From: Gammaproteobacteria bacterium
GTDB taxonomy: Bacteria > Pseudomonadota > Gammaproteobacteria > Pseudomonadales > Pseudohongiellaceae
NCBI GenBank assembly: GCA_003556835.1
Contig: PWQG01000085.1
Coordinates: 1 to 6,315 of the forward strand
DNA length: 6,315 nt
Direction of reading: 5' to 3'
The position numbers were made by a program, and so were the translations under genes. This document shows, in pieces, positions 4,672-6,315 of the stretch. Numbering within the stretch: position 1 is the first letter of the stretch; every line of letters starts with the position of its first letter. The notes beneath the pieces are model-generated. The model saw only the letters and a program-made list of their open reading frames with translations, had not been told where the DNA came from and made no database searches.

Positions 4672-6315
4672 CAGCCGCTTGAGTGCAGCCTGCTTCACCG
4701 GTTTTGGCAGGAACAGGGCGTTCACCTCGATGACCTGTTCGCGTATGGTTTCATCCGGATCGGCCGTACTGAGTATAGCCGGTATGTCGGATTGCCAACG
4801 ATCCCGGATCTGCCGTATCGCTTCGGTACCGACTTCCTGCCCGCTCAGGTGATAGTCGATGAACAGCAGATCCGGCTGCTGCTCGACCTGCATGGCTTGT
4901 GAGATATCGCTACATGCCGTCACGGTCGCTCCCCATTCCTCAAACAGGGACGTGAGGGCGTCACGGATGCGGGGATCATCGTCCAATAACAGCAGATTGG
5001 TTCCTGCCGGCAACGACCACTGCCCGGCATCGCCGGCAAGCAATCGCCTGGACACTTCCTGATCACGCCAGGCAACCACCGGCAGCGTCAAGGAAAAGCA
5101 GCTACCCCGGTTGACCGTCGACTCCAATCGTATGGGAATGGACAGCAGGCGACACATACGATCCACGATCGCCAGGCCAAGGCCCAGGCCGGGGTTGTGG
5201 TCCTGCTGATCAAGCTGCCTGAACTCCTCGAACACTTCCTCGAATTTCTGCTCCGGTATGCCCTGGCCGGTGTCGAGTACCTGCAGTTCCAGCAAGTTTC
5301 CGGGCCGGCGACGTACACCACAGACAACACGACCGTGCCGTGTGTAACGGATTGCGTTGCTGAGAAGATTCTGGAGAATACGCTGCAGGATTTTCTGATC
5401 GGTATGCACGACGGCCCGAGTTGGAAGCATCCGCAGCTCGATGCCCTTCTCCTGCGCCAGCATGGTGAAGGAGGCTTCCAATGATGTCATGACGTCACGC
5501 AGCGCGACCTCCGTCTTGTGAGGTCGCAATGTACCGGATTCCAGTTTTGTCATCTCCAGCAGCATGGTCAGCAACTCCTCCGCGTTCTGCAGGGACTGCT
5601 GTATCTGCTGGGCGAGACGGGCCTCATCATGCTTCAGGCGCTGCAACAACATGCCGCAGAACAGGCTGGCCGCATTGAAGGGCTGCATCAGATCATGGCT
5701 GGCGGCAGCAAAGAATTTCGATTTGCTGAGGTGGGCCTGCTCGGCCGCCTGTTTGGCCACTGACAGGGCCCGGGTCCGCTCGTCCACCCGCGCCTCCAGC
5801 TCCAGGTTGATGCGGCGCAGCTCGTTTTGCGTATGCACCAGCTCCGTGATGTCCGTGTACGCGGTAACAAAGCCGCCGTCCGGCATCGGGCTGCCCTGCA
5901 GCTCGATGATCTGGCCGGAAGGCTGCTCGCGCTGGTATCGGTAGCGACTACCACTGCGCAGGTAGTCCAGTCGCTTGCGTACTTCATCCTCGATATCCGA
6001 ATCGACACTGCCGAACAGTCCACGGCGGGCATTGAACCGCAGTATTTCCTCGATCGACACACCCGCCCGGATCAGGCCCTCCGGATACTCGAAAATTTCC
6101 AGGTAACGACGATTCCAGGCAACCAGACGCAACTCCTTGTCGACCACACTGATGCCCTGCGGGATATTCTCCACCGAGGCTTGCAACAGTTCCCGATTGA
6201 AGCGGTAGAGCTGGGAGGCCTCCGACGCCCAGTCCACCACATCCTCCACATCCACCGGAGACGGCCGCGCCAGGCTGTTGATCAGCAATCGGCTCGCCGA
6301 ACTGCCGATGGCGCC
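4654..6315 (-). CDS. Hybrid sensor histidine kinase with C-terminal receiver, 5' end outside the window (CrbS/MxtR-like)
   Basis: The visible 553 residues are the C-terminal part of a sensor kinase. Numbered from a TTG at 6288, the domains are: a PAS domain (about 32-150, with VENIPQGISVVD 39-50 and AWNRRYLEIF 57-66), a coiled-coil linker (about 150-188), a HisKA domain with phospho-acceptor H198 in AAASHDLMQPFNAASLF, a HATPase with N box (N307 and N311), DTGQG (339-343), the F-box region EVFEEFRQLD (351-360) and GLGLGLAIV (367-375), and a receiver (about 430-544) with D436-D438, phospho-acceptor D478 in FIDYHL, T508 and K529. There is no HPt domain. The frame stays open to the window edge for nine codons before the TTG, encoding GAIGSSASR, and no ribosome binding site precedes the TTG, so that codon is not a credible start. 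The stretch before the PAS domain resembles the linker that joins a sodium/solute symporter domain to the PAS domain in CrbS/MxtR. The missing part is therefore probably a multi-membrane-spanning SLC5-type domain of about 600 residues. A soluble NahK/ErcS'-like kinase is the alternative. Its likely partner is the response regulator next door. Confidence 0.9.
   Translation of the reverse strand, partial: GAIGSSASRLLINSLARPSPVDVEDVVDWASEASQLYRFNRELLQASVENIPQGISVVDKELRLVAWNRRYLEIFEYPEGLIRAGVSIEEILRFNARRGLFGSVDSDIEDEVRKRLDYLRSGSRYRYQREQPSGQIIELQGSPMPDGGFVTAYTDITELVHTQNELRRINLELEARVDERTRALSVAKQAAEQAHLSKSKFFAAASHDLMQPFNAASLFCGMLLQRLKHDEARLAQQIQQSLQNAEELLTMLLEMTKLESGTLRPHKTEVALRDVMTSLEASFTMLAQEKGIELRMLPTRAVVHTDQKILQRILQNLLSNAIRYTRHGRVVCGVRRRPGNLLELQVLDTGQGIPEQKFEEVFEEFRQLDQQDHNPGLGLGLAIVDRMCRLLSIPIRLESTVNRGSCFSLTLPVVAWRDQEVSRRLLAGDAGQWSLPAGTNLLLLDDDPRIRDALTSLFEEWGATVTACSDISQAMQVEQQPDLLFIDYHLSGQEVGTEAIRQIRDRWQSDIPAILSTADPDETIREQVIEVNALFLPKPVKQAALKRLLKSIF

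Noticed and set aside
4654..6288. A complete 544-residue kinase starting at the TTG at 6288
   Set aside because: The TTG has no ribosome binding site, the frame stays open upstream to the window edge, and the upstream residues look like a domain linker. The gene is treated as partial.

Overview
The window looks like chromosomal DNA of a Gram-negative gammaproteobacterium. It has a large TonB-dependent outer-membrane receptor with a Sec signal peptide, a moderately high GC content by eye, proteobacterial GGGGAG/AGGAG ribosome binding sites, and a two-component system whose closest remembered relatives are the CrbS/CrbR (MxtR/ErdR) proteins of Pseudomonas and Vibrio. The genus cannot be fixed from the sequence.

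Layout from left to right. At the left edge a strong Shine-Dalgarno and an ATG on the minus strand mark the first two codons of a gene that continues outside the window. Upstream of it on the same strand is a 434-residue GntP-type inner-membrane permease (77-1381). A 166-bp divergent intergenic region (1382-1547) follows, with a plus-strand -10 box and several small inverted repeats. It leads into a complete 762-residue TonB-dependent receptor (1548-3836), which is closed by a near-perfect intrinsic terminator (3877-3911). Only about 30 bp later starts a LuxR-type response regulator (3943-4671). Its last 18 bp overlap, tail to tail, the end of a hybrid sensor histidine kinase on the minus strand (4654-6315), which is still open at the right edge.

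How the parts may work together. The receptor and the permease are divergently arranged, so one intergenic region could control an outer-membrane and an inner-membrane uptake step. The permease most resembles the GntP branch that includes D-beta-hydroxybutyrate permeases. The kinase/regulator pair resembles systems that respond to acetate and control acetyl-CoA synthetase. A locus for uptake and sensing of short-chain organic acids is therefore a reasonable inference, but the sequence does not prove the receptor substrate, the permease substrate or the regulon.

I found no tRNA, rRNA, CRISPR array, insertion sequence, phage gene or attachment site, and no clearly new system. The points most worth following up are the probable transporter-kinase fusion cut by the right edge, the codon-aligned tail-to-tail overlap of the kinase and regulator genes, and the divergent uptake pair.
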